A DNA stretch of 64,000 nucleotides. Source: DATCYX01 sp963714425 (GTDB taxonomy: Bacteria > Chloroflexota > Anaerolineae > Anaerolineales > UBA4823). Where the stretch lies: assembly GCA_963714425.1 (NCBI GenBank), contig CAVQOI010000012.1, positions 1-64,000 on the forward strand, written 5' to 3'. How positions within the stretch are numbered: the first letter of the stretch is position 1; each line of letters opens with the position of its first letter. A model generated the notes under the pieces. That model ran no database searches. It was not told where the DNA came from and saw only the letters and a list, made by a program, of their open reading frames with translations. Below are positions 17,934 to 25,632 of this stretch, piece by piece. The translations under genes and the position numbers were made by a program.

Positions 17934-19232
17934 CTATTGACCTCCCCAGCCGCCAGCCAGAACGACCTCTTCTTCAACTGTGGGTTTGCGCAGCCGGTAG
18001 ATAGTGCGGATGATTGCCGGAGCTGCTACAAAGACCAGAATAGACGCCTGGACGACAGAGATGATATCGATGGGGATATCAGCCGCAAGCTGCATGCTGG
18101 TCGCCCCGTTGCGCAGCGCACCAAAGAGCAGCGCCGAGAGCACAACCCCCAGCGGCTGGTTGTTCCCTAACAAAGCCAGGGCGATGGCATCGAAACCATA
18201 GCCCGAAGAAAATGCCATTGCCAGATTGAAGTTTATCCCAAGCACTTCATTGGCGCCTGCCATGCCTGCCAGCCCGCCAGAGATGGCCATCGCCATGACC
18301 ATGCCGCCAGTGACACTCATGCCTGCATAGCGTGCAGCACGTGGATTGGCACCCACCGTGCGCATATCGAACCCCCACTTCGTCTTGAAGAGGAACCAGT
18401 GCACCAACCAGGCCACCAGCAGGGCAACGAAAAATCCCAGATGGAAGCGGACTGGAGCGCCAAAGAATATCGGTAGTTTGGCCGAATCCAAGATTGTTGG
18501 GCTAACCGGATTAAATGAGCCTGGTCTTTGCATCGGACCAGTCAGCAGCCAGTCGCTCAAGCGGAAGGCGATGTAATTCATCATAATCGTGTTGATCACC
18601 TCATGGGCGCCGGTACGGGCTTTCAACCAGCCGGGGATAAATCCCCAGATGGCGCCTCCGAGCGCACCTGCCAGGAATGCCAGCGGCAGGTGGAGAAAAC
18701 TTGGTACTCCTGGGATGGAATAGCCAATATACGCTGCAAATATCGCCCCTAAGAAGATCTGCCCCTCTGCACCGATGTTGAAGAGACCTGCCCGAAAACC
18801 TAACGCCAGGGCTAAACCGGCGAAAATATAAGGTGCCGCTGCTACCAGGCTCTCTGTGAGGGGATAGATCGCAATATTGATCGCCTGTGAATCGCCAGAA
18901 GCGAAAGCCCTGATAATCTGTACGGGATTGCCAAATGCACCACTAAACAATGACCCATAAGCGATGGCAACAGAATGCCAGGCAGCTCGCAACCCATCTA
19001 CGATTGAGACGCCAAACCCGGCATATACATCCTCGGTCGTCAGAATGATGATGATCGCCCCGAAGATCAGACCGGTGAATATCGCCAGGAACGGCACGCC
19101 TGCTGATTGGAGGATTTGCCTCCAGCGTGGATGCGATCGACCTTGGTCGGCAGTTAGCTCCTCGAGAAATACTCGAGCGGCGTCTTTCTTTTCATTTTCT
19201 ACTGGCTGCTGTTTTTTTGGTTGTTCGCTCAT
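17934..19232 (-). CDS. ABC transporter permease, BMP/nucleoside type (NupP/YufP-like)
   Basis: About 432 residues from the ATG at 19232, which follows a GAGAGGTGAG box; a GTG at 19241 is the alternative. The N-terminal tail is charged (SEQPKKQQPVENEKKDA), followed by membrane helices. GFRAGLFNIGAEGQIFLGA and GANPRAARYAGMSVTGGM are typical of the permease partner in BMP-type importers. It lies between the ATPase gene (46-bp gap) and the second permease (3-bp gap) in one operon. Confidence 0.88.
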   Translation of the reverse strand: MSEQPKKQQPVENEKKDAARVFLEELTADQGRSHPRWRQILQSAGVPFLAIFTGLIFGAIIIILTTEDVYAGFGVSIVDGLRAAWHSVAIAYGSLFSGAFGNPVQIIRAFASGDSQAINIAIYPLTESLVAAAPYIFAGLALALGFRAGLFNIGAEGQIFLGAIFAAYIGYSIPGVPSFLHLPLAFLAGALGGAIWGFIPGWLKARTGAHEVINTIMMNYIAFRLSDWLLTGPMQRPGSFNPVSPTILDSAKLPIFFGAPVRFHLGFFVALLVAWLVHWFLFKTKWGFDMRTVGANPRAARYAGMSVTGGMVMAMAISGGLAGMAGANEVLGINFNLAMAFSSGYGFDAIALALLGNNQPLGVVLSALLFGALRNGATSMQLAADIPIDIISVVQASILVFVAAPAIIRTIYRLRKPTVEEEVVLAGGWGGQ

Positions 19233-19278
19233 ACCACTCACCTCTCAGAGATTGCGGTGAATTGCCATTGAGTTGGAA

Positions 19279-20799
19279 TCAAGCGGGTTGGGGATGTACA
19301 CCCGCCATCAGCAACCCCACCCCTTCTTTTGTTGCTGATTCAGCCGGGACGGTATCGATAATCTTTCCACGATACATCACGGCGATGCGATCAGAGAGCT
19401 GCATGACCTCATCCAATTCCGGTGAGACCAGGAGCACGGCACAGCCTTCATCTCGTTTTTGGAGAATGCGCCGGTGAATGTACTCCACGGATCCGACATC
19501 CAGCCCTCGCGTCGGCTGGGAGGCTACCAACAGCTTGATCGGTCGCGAGAATTCACGCGCTACGATTACTTTTTGCTGGTTGCCTCCTGAAAGGGAACCC
19601 GCCGGCACAATCGGGCCCGGTGTGCGAATATCAAACTCATGGATCAGGACATTTGCATTTTCCAGGATTTCTTTCTGCTGTAGGTTTACCGTTTTTGTGA
19701 AAGGGGGAAGGTAATAGGTATTGAGAACCAGGTTATCCGATATCGGGAAACTCAAAACCAATCCATCGCGCTGGCGGTCTTCCGGGACGTGCGCGGAACC
19801 CAATTCTGTAATCTGGCGCGGGGTCGATCTGGTGACATCCTTGTCCAGAAGCTGAATGCTGCCAGATTCTGGCTTTCGCAAGCCAGTGACCGCTTCGACA
19901 AGCTCGGTCTGCCCATTGCCCTGGACCCCAGCAACCCCCAGCACCTCGCCAGCATGCACCTCGAACGATATCCCATCTACTGCCACCTGGCGTCGTTCAT
20001 CCAATACAACCAGGTCTTGGATGGTCAGCACGGCAGAGCCGATTTCAGGAGGGTCTTTCTCTAACTCTAGGTCCACCGCTCGCCCGACCATCATTTCTGC
20101 CAACTGGTTGGCGTCAGCCTCTTCAGGCAGCGCAGCTCCTACTACCTTTCCTCGGCGAATCACAGTGATTCTGTCAGCCACATCCATCACCTCCCGCAAC
20201 TTGTGCGTTATGAAGATGATGGATTTTCCCTGGCTCACCAAAGAGCGCATAATTTTAAATAATTCGTCGGCTTCTTGAGGCGTCAGCACGGCAGTTGGCT
20301 CGTCCAGGATCAAGATATCTGCCTGGCGATAGAGCAGTTTAATGATCTCAACACGTTGTTGTACACCCACCGGCAAATCTTCAATGTACGTATCCGGGTC
20401 GACCTCTAGCTTGAATTGCTCTGATATTTGGCGGATTCTCTTTGCAGCTTCACGCCTGTCCAGAAGGCCTGCCGCGCGGGTGATCTCCTGGCCCAGCATG
20501 ACGTTTTCTGTCACAGTAAACACCGGCACCAGCATAAAATGTTGGTGGACCATGCCAATACCATTCGAGATTGCATCGTTCGGAGAGGTCACATTGATCG
20601 ACTTGCCTCGCACGACGATCTCGCCTTCATCCTGCTGGTACAGCCCGTACAGGATATTCATCAGCGTGGTCTTGCCAGCGCCATTTTCGCCTAGCAAGGC
20701 GTGGATTTCTCCCTGCTCGAGGGTCAAATCTATGTGATCGTTTGCCAGAACGCCGGGAAATCGCTTAGTGATACCGCGTAGTTCGAGGATAGTTGTCAT
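19279..20799 (-). CDS. ABC transporter ATP-binding protein, BMP/nucleoside type (NupO/YufO-like)
   Basis: A 506-residue double ABC ATPase. The first half has Walker A GENGAGKT, Walker B ILILDEPTAVLTPQE, and a degenerate signature (DLPVGVQQRVEI). The second half has a modified nucleotide site (GVAGVQGNGQTEL) and signature SLSGGNQQKVIVARE. This two-domain layout is standard for sugar/nucleoside-type ABC systems of the RbsA class. It is the first gene of the ATPase-permease-permease operon and reads away from the BMP lipoprotein genes, which lie upstream on the same strand beyond a terminator-like hairpin. Confidence 0.9.
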   Translation of the reverse strand: MTTILELRGITKRFPGVLANDHIDLTLEQGEIHALLGENGAGKTTLMNILYGLYQQDEGEIVVRGKSINVTSPNDAISNGIGMVHQHFMLVPVFTVTENVMLGQEITRAAGLLDRREAAKRIRQISEQFKLEVDPDTYIEDLPVGVQQRVEIIKLLYRQADILILDEPTAVLTPQEADELFKIMRSLVSQGKSIIFITHKLREVMDVADRITVIRRGKVVGAALPEEADANQLAEMMVGRAVDLELEKDPPEIGSAVLTIQDLVVLDERRQVAVDGISFEVHAGEVLGVAGVQGNGQTELVEAVTGLRKPESGSIQLLDKDVTRSTPRQITELGSAHVPEDRQRDGLVLSFPISDNLVLNTYYLPPFTKTVNLQQKEILENANVLIHEFDIRTPGPIVPAGSLSGGNQQKVIVAREFSRPIKLLVASQPTRGLDVGSVEYIHRRILQKRDEGCAVLLVSPELDEVMQLSDRIAVMYRGKIIDTVPAESATKEGVGLLMAGVHPQPA

Positions 20800-21088
20800 A
20801 GGCTTTACGCAGCTCCATAGTGGGGGATGAAGACGTGGATAAACATGCCAACTTGAGATAAATAATTGTAAGGGTTTTGAGTTGCACCACTATATATGAT
20901 CCGGACGATCTCACGAGTAACCTTAACGAGCCGAAAATACATAGCCATTTCTTGAAAAGGTCTGTGTTGCACAACATCCATGGCACAACCGGTCTTTGCG
21001 CCTGCCAGTTAACTGGTGACATCTACATGATGCTTTTAATGCCTGGTAAATTCTACCACGAGTAGAACTCGTCGATCATCTCAAAGAA
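20800..21088. other. Intergenic region between BMP gene and ATPase gene
   Basis: About 290 bp without a supported gene. On the minus strand it holds weak -10-like sequences (GGTAGAATTT near 21050, CATATATAGTGG near 20893) that could promote the ATPase operon, and an imperfect palindrome around tgtgttgcacaacatccatggcacaacc. No riboswitch that I know is recognisable. Confidence 0.4.
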
Positions 21089-21116
21089 AATGGAGCTGGC
21101 TTACGCCAGCTCCATT
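21089..21116 (-). terminator. Rho-independent terminator after the BMP gene
   Basis: aatggagctggc and gccagctccatt form a perfect 12-bp stem with loop ttac. On the minus strand it is followed by a T-rich run (ATTTTCTTTG), about 40 bp after the BMP stop codon at 21155. Confidence 0.75.
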
Positions 21117-21154
21117 CCTTTCTATCGACTTAAAACCGGAGCGACTCCCCTAGA

Positions 21155-22432
21155 TCAGGGTAAGGTTGGGATCGTCCCAGCGATGATATCCGCTTGCAGG
21201 GTTTCGATCTCCGCTTTCAGGTCTGCAGGCACCTTGTCCGCCCAGGCAGAACCATATCCCAGCCCCACGCCGCCATTATCCAGCGTGCCCAGGTAGTTCT
21301 CGCCCGCGAAATCACCGGTGATGACTTTCTCGATGGTATCCTGCACCCACTTATCCATGTTCTTGAGGGCGCTTGCCAGGATGTAGTCAGCGCTTTCCGG
21401 ATATGCTGTCGCTGCCGACCAATCCGTGTCCACACCGATCAGCAAGCCCGTCTCGCGCTCTACCAATACCGCCAGCGTGCCCGCCCCTACAGGCCCTGCC
21501 ACCGGCATGATGATGTCCGCGCCTTCATCCAGCAGGCTCTCGCCCAGCCGGCGCCCATCATCCAGGCTTTCGAAGTTCCCGGCGAACAGTCCCGTCTGCG
21601 ATGCCGGATCCCATCCCAACACCTCGACGCTGGTGCCATGCACTTCGTTGTACTTCTGCACGCCCAGGTAGAAGCCATCCATGAACGCCGTCACCGGCGG
21701 AATCTGGATGCCACCATACGTGCCGACTTTGCCGGTCGTGGTCATCCCAGCTGCCAGATACCCCGCCAGGAAGGTCGCCTGGTCGATCTGGAAGCCGCTG
21801 CCGCGGACGTTGGGGATTACAGGGTCGTAGCCAAAGTCCACGATGCCAAACGGCTGGTCGGGGTTGGCTGCGGCGGCTGCCGCAGTGGCATCGCCCAGCA
21901 AGAAGCCAACAGTGATGATCACATTGCAGCCTTCGTTGATGAAGGCATTGATGTTTTTCTCGTAGTCGGTCTGCTGTTGCGACTCAAGGTATTTGCCCTC
22001 GAGGCCATAGGCTTCCATGGCATCCTGCGTGCCCTTCCATGCCGTGGCATTGAAGGACTTGTCATCGATGCCGCCCACGTCCGTCACCTGGCAGGCTTTG
22101 AAGCCTTCCGGTGCGACAATTGCCGGCACAGCAGGCATTGCACCTGGCATAGTGGCGACCGTCCCTGCGATGATGTCTGTTTGCAGGGTTTCGATCTCCG
22201 CTTTCAGGTCTGCAGGCACCTTGTCTGCCCAGGCAGAACCATATCCCAGCCCCACGCCGCCATTATCCAGCGTGCCCAGGTAGTTCTCGCCCGCGAATGT
22301 GCCATCCATCACCTGCTGGATGGTATCTTTGACCCACAGGTCCATGTTCTTGAGGGCGCTTGCCAGGATGTAGTCAGCGCTTTCCGGATATGCTGTCGCA
22401 GCCGACCAATCCGTGTCCACACCGATCAGCAA
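21155..22432 (-). CDS. BMP-family nucleoside-binding protein, second unit of a tandem fusion
   Basis: A 425-residue frame with no signal peptide. It begins inside the end of the first unit (GVDTDWSAATAYPESADYI), then after a Pro/Ala linker contains a whole second BMP domain from FKACQVTDVGGIDDKS to GYGSAWADKVPADL. BMP (PF02608-type) proteins bind nucleosides or purines and feed ABC importers. It matches the upstream frame 22374-23249 almost base for base with a period of 987 bp. Without one extra base at about 22453 the two frames would form one polypeptide of about 698 residues with two binding domains. As assembled, this part has no RBS or start and would not be exported. Confidence 0.85.
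   Translation of the reverse strand: MLIGVDTDWSAATAYPESADYILASALKNMDLWVKDTIQQVMDGTFAGENYLGTLDNGGVGLGYGSAWADKVPADLKAEIETLQTDIIAGTVATMPGAMPAVPAIVAPEGFKACQVTDVGGIDDKSFNATAWKGTQDAMEAYGLEGKYLESQQQTDYEKNINAFINEGCNVIITVGFLLGDATAAAAAANPDQPFGIVDFGYDPVIPNVRGSGFQIDQATFLAGYLAAGMTTTGKVGTYGGIQIPPVTAFMDGFYLGVQKYNEVHGTSVEVLGWDPASQTGLFAGNFESLDDGRRLGESLLDEGADIIMPVAGPVGAGTLAVLVERETGLLIGVDTDWSAATAYPESADYILASALKNMDKWVQDTIEKVITGDFAGENYLGTLDNGGVGLGYGSAWADKVPADLKAEIETLQADIIAGTIPTLP
21179..22102 (-). repeat. Tandem repeat unit B of the BMP gene
   Basis: About 925 bp, closely similar to 22166-23090. The offset is 987 bp upstream of the frameshift point and 988 bp beyond it, which dates the single-base indel to one copy. 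987 is 329 codons, so the duplication itself keeps frame. Confidence 0.85.
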
Positions 22433-23090
22433 GCCCGTCTGGCGCTCTACCAGATACCGCCAGCGTGCCCGCCCCTACAGGCCCTGCCACCGGCATGATG
22501 ATGTCCGCGCCTTCATCCAGCAGGCTCTCGCCCAGCCGGCGCCCATCATCCAGGCTCTCGAAGTTCCCGGCGAACAGTCCCGTCTGCGATGCCGGATCCC
22601 ATCCCAACACCTCGACGCTGGTGCCATGCACTTCGTTGTACTTCTGCACGCCCAGGTAGAAGCCATCCATGAACGCCGTCACCGGCGGAATCTGGATGCC
22701 ACCATACGTGCCGACTTTGCCGGTCCCAGTCATCCCAGCTGCCAGATACCCCGCCAGGAAGGTCGCCTGGTCGATCTGGAAGCCGCTGCCGCGCACGTTG
22801 GGGATCACAGGGTCGTAGCCAAAGTCCACGATGCCAAACGGCTGGTCGGGGTTGGCTGCGGCGGCTGCCGCAGTGGCATCACCCAGCAAGAAGCCAACAG
22901 TGATGATCACATCGCAGCCTTCGCTGATGAAGGCATTGATGTTTTTCTCGTAGTCGGTCTGCTGCTGCGACTCAAGGTATTTGCCTTCTACGCCAAATTC
23001 GTCCATGGCGTCCTGCGTGCCTTTCCATGCCGTGGCGTTGAAGGACTTGTCATCGATGCCGCCCACGTCCGTCACCTGGCAGGCTTTGAA
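22166..23090 (-). repeat. Tandem repeat unit A of the BMP gene
   Basis: The partner of 21179-22102. Differences cluster in a few stretches (DEFGVEGK versus EAYGLEGK; DLWVKDTIQQVMDGT versus DKWVQDTIEKVITGD) while long blocks are nearly identical. This mosaic suggests ongoing gene conversion or a recent duplication followed by local change. Confidence 0.85.
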
Positions 23091-23249
23091 CATGGCCTCC
23101 GGTGGGGGAGGGGGCTCGGTTGGTGGTGGGGGTGCTTCTGTCTCTTGCACCGGTTCTGGGGTCGGGGCTTCTGTAGGCTGGGCGCATGCGCTCAGAATTA
23201 AAGCCGCAACCATAAGAAAAGCTATCAGGGTATAAATTTTCTTTGACAT
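22374..23249 (-). CDS. BMP-family nucleoside-binding lipoprotein, first unit (frameshifted at its C-terminus)
   Basis: A 291-residue frame with a lipoprotein signal (IAFLMVAALILSACAQP, lipobox LSAC) and a Pro-rich linker. The BMP domain follows: VTDVGGIDDKSFNATAWKG, FLLGDATAAAAAANPDQ, GIQIPPVTAFMDGF. After PVGAGTLAV the frame turns to SGRAPDGLADRC because of one extra base at about 22453; the second copy reads LVERETGLLIG there. It should be the solute receptor of the adjacent BMP-type importer. A GGAGGAG box precedes the ATG at 23249. Real frameshift, phase variation and sequencing error cannot be separated here. Confidence 0.88.
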   Translation of the reverse strand: MSKKIYTLIAFLMVAALILSACAQPTEAPTPEPVQETEAPPPPTEPPPPPEAMFKACQVTDVGGIDDKSFNATAWKGTQDAMDEFGVEGKYLESQQQTDYEKNINAFISEGCDVIITVGFLLGDATAAAAAANPDQPFGIVDFGYDPVIPNVRGSGFQIDQATFLAGYLAAGMTGTGKVGTYGGIQIPPVTAFMDGFYLGVQKYNEVHGTSVEVLGWDPASQTGLFAGNFESLDDGRRLGESLLDEGADIIMPVAGPVGAGTLAVSGRAPDGLADRCGHGLVGCDSISGKR

Positions 23250-23460
23250 GCGATTATCTCCTCCTTAAAGAGATATGAATCTTGTTGATCTGATATGGGT
23301 ATCGTGGGAAGGAAGTGCGAAATCTATTCGATCAGCTTACCTCCTTGCATCAAGGATGGAGTGGACTATTGCGCCTGCCAGGATTATCAATGACCCGCAC
23401 AGGCGACGCTTAACTATTAGTCTAGCATGAAGACTACCAAAAAGCAACCCGATTATACAC
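23250..23460 (-). promoter_or_regulatory. TATAAT promoter element and long structured 5' leader of the BMP gene
   Basis: TATAAT on the minus strand at about 23451-23456 would start an RNA with a leader of roughly 200 nt. Within it, GACTA...TAGTC encloses CGCCTG...CAGGCG (about 23360-23425), followed by CCTTGATGCAAGG and then the GGAGGAG ribosome-binding site. It does not match the purine or other riboswitch patterns I can recall, though BMP importers are often purine-regulated. The -35 is weak. Confidence 0.4.
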
Positions 23461-23534
23461 GGTAATGGCCTTCTCTGACCCATATTCCCCACCCAAATAC
23501 GGTTTTTATTCCCTCGTGGCAGGCGGGGGTTGAG

Positions 23535-24577
23535 TCAGGGTGTAGGGTCGATGAAGCCGGCGCGTAATTCCTCGAGCATGGCCTCCGCCAAGCGCTGCCT
23601 TCCCGGGCTGAACAAGTCCGAGTTAGCATCTACGAACCCAATCCCGGGCGTAACCTGGCTGCCCCCTCCCCCCCTAAAATGCGTGCCCAGAGGTCTGGTA
23701 CTACATTCAGCGGGTCCCCGGGATTAATCGTTGCCACCCAATGGTCTCGCCATGCGCTCTGCGGCGCCGTAGCGACAATCAGGTTCATGCCTGCCTCTGC
23801 CAGCGCTGTCAGTAGCTCATCTGAGGCGACCGCAGGGTAGACGAAAACGGTCTCAACTTGCCAGGTAGACAGGGCCTCCAGGGAAGCCTGCCAGGCGTCG
23901 GGTCCAGCTCCTGCAGGCAGACTGACCTGGATCGGGTAGCCGGAATTTGGAAATGGCGGATAGACTGCCAGACACAGGCCGCAAAAATACGTCATCCCGT
24001 TATCGAATCCCTGGCTGGCAGCACTGGAGTCAGGATCTCCCTCCAGGCTGACCACACCTGTGCGCCAGTCTTCGGTGATCATCGCAGCGGTGTAACCTGC
24101 CAGGAAACCCATCTGGTCGGGGGTGCTGGTGGTGGGGGTGATCACGCTCATGTTGGCAGCTGGTTCGATGCCTGGGATGCCCACAGCGAGGAAATGTACT
24201 TCTGGCGCGGCACTGGCAAATTCCGCCAACCCCGTATCGGGAGGGATGGCAACCACCACGCGTACGCCCTGCAGATCTTCCAAAGCCTGGCTCACTTCAA
24301 ATTCCAGGCCTGCCGTTTGCGCCAGGCTACGCAGCGTCTCCTCCAGAGAATCCGATGTGGCCTGATCTGACCCAGCGGGGGCGAGCAGGATCGCCCGGGG
24401 TGCTGCTGGGGTGGGCGTATCGGAGGGAGATGGTGTAATCGTTGGGGAGGGGGTCGCGGCTGGGAGCGTAAGGGTTTGGGTTGGTGCAACGGGTGATGTG
24501 GCTTCACAGGAAACTAAAGCCAAAAGCAACAATATAAAAAACGCGACAGGTGTAATTTTTCTTCGTGTTATAAGCAC
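23535..24577 (-). CDS. Divergent BMP-like lipoprotein with a homopolymer frameshift
   Basis: About 347 residues if one frameshift is allowed. I favour the GTG at 24577 (AAAGGA box, giving signal LITRRKITPVAFFILLLLALVSC) over the ATG at 24604. The lipobox is LVSC. A Thr/Pro linker follows, then a periplasmic-binding fold with PDQMGFLAGYTAAMITEDW and ATINPGDPLNVVPDLW. The open frame ends at about 23630 with GGEGAARLRPGLGS. Shifting one base at the C-run 23668-23674 instead gives TPGIGFVDANSDLFSPGRQ...ELRAGFIDPTP and a stop at 23535. The restored tail looks coding, so a real or technical indel lies in the homopolymer. It is distantly like the BMP receptors next door. Confidence 0.7.
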
Positions 24578-24664
24578 AGGGCAGCATCCTTTCAACTGCC
24601 CCATTCTAACAAAGATTAAGCGGACTGCGATTGGAAATGCAGATTGGAACCCAATTATTGAGAA

Positions 24665-25465
24665 CTAATTGATCTCAAATTCCTTCAACAATTTCTTTTC
24701 TCGTCTCCTGGAGATCAGGGCGCGGATCTTGACATATTTTTCAATACCGGAACCCGTCAGCTTACTTTTGAGCAGCTCATCCACCTGAAACAGCCCGGCG
24801 GAATTGTTCATCAGGATGTTGATCTGGATAGGCTTCTCCTCCCCTTCGGTGATCTCCACCTTGTCGATGGCTGCTGCCGAGACCGAATAGATATCCACGT
24901 TACCAGCTTCGTAGGGGATGCGCGAGCGACCTTCGCTCATATCCAGGGCGTCGGCAACGCGCACGATGCCGGCTTCGATTGTGTGGGGATAGCCGCCGCT
25001 ACGGTGGGAGATGATGGCATGCAGCACCTCCGACGTCACGATGGTGCGCTCCTCAAGCGGCAAGAAATCCAGGACCTTATGCAGCAAATCATTGGCGAGA
25101 AACAGGCTGAACTCCTCGTGCCCCTCACGTGCGATCGACATGCCCAGGTCGTGGAACAGGCTGGCGAGAAGTACAACCAGCTCGGCATATTGGTCAGATA
25201 GGCCAAAAAAGGTGGTGATCGACATCTCGATCTCGTGCTTGCGCAGGATGCGAGTCAGGCGCAGGGCGATGTTGGCGATGATCTGCACGTGTACCGGACC
25301 GTGGTCGCTCATGCCCAGCCGGTCGATGGCATTGACGTTGATCACCCGCCACAGCGTAGTGATCTCGACGTTGTTATTGATGTTCTCCAACGCCTTCTCG
25401 AGCAGGGCGTTGCCGGCCACGGGCACATAGATTTTCTTAGGTGGGAGAGAATTTTTAGTTTGCAT
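24665..25465 (-). CDS. HD-domain phosphohydrolase-like protein
   Basis: A 266-residue cytosolic protein. SDHGPVHVQIIANIALRL and LASLFHDLGMSIAREGHEEFS give the conserved His residues and the HD pair that bind metal in this superfamily. HAIISHRSGG and VRVADALDMSEGRSRIPYE follow, the second HD-like part. HD proteins hydrolyse nucleotides, (p)ppGpp or cyclic dinucleotides, or are regulatory; the substrate is unknown here. The C-terminus is Lys/Arg-rich (ISRRREKKLLKE), which suggests nucleic-acid or membrane contact. It stands alone, divergent from miaB. Confidence 0.82.
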   Translation of the reverse strand: MQTKNSLPPKKIYVPVAGNALLEKALENINNNVEITTLWRVINVNAIDRLGMSDHGPVHVQIIANIALRLTRILRKHEIEMSITTFFGLSDQYAELVVLLASLFHDLGMSIAREGHEEFSLFLANDLLHKVLDFLPLEERTIVTSEVLHAIISHRSGGYPHTIEAGIVRVADALDMSEGRSRIPYEAGNVDIYSVSAAAIDKVEITEGEEKPIQINILMNNSAGLFQVDELLKSKLTGSGIEKYVKIRALISRRREKKLLKEFEIN

Positions 25466-25499
25466 GGAATTGATTCTCGGGCAAACGGGAATAATTGCC

Positions 25500-25614
25500 T
25501 GAATATGTCCATTATATCTCTATATCGATCATGCCTACTCACTGGTCACTGTGCACTCCACACTTTCCACTCTTCCCACACTCTCATTTCTCCACTCTCG
25601 AATCTCGCCCTTCC
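25500..25614. repeat. Low-complexity CT-rich repeat tract upstream of miaB
   Basis: cactggtcactgtgcactccacactttccactcttcccacactctcatttctcc: a degenerate array of (C)ACTYTC units. The reverse-complement form (gagtagagagtagag...) appears at 59190-59260 and 60178-60220. It is a dispersed simple repeat; I see no coding content. Confidence 0.5.
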
Positions 25615-25619
25615 TTTGT

Positions 25620-25632
25620 TATAATACCGGAC
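25620..25632 (+). promoter_or_regulatory. -10 element TATAAT 7 bp before the miaB start (leaderless candidate)
   Basis: Consensus TATAAT (25620-25625) precedes the ATG at 25633 by 7 bp, and no Shine-Dalgarno sequence is present. Transcription would start at or beside the A of the ATG. Confidence 0.5.

Noticed and set aside
20342..20737. Plus-strand frame of 131 codons
   Set aside because: Antisense of the ABC ATPase gene with its Walker and signature motifs.
21194..22498. Plus-strand open frame of 434 codons (and a similar one at 22413-23201)
   Set aside because: Antisense shadows of the BMP repeats; they are duplicated only because the sense genes are.
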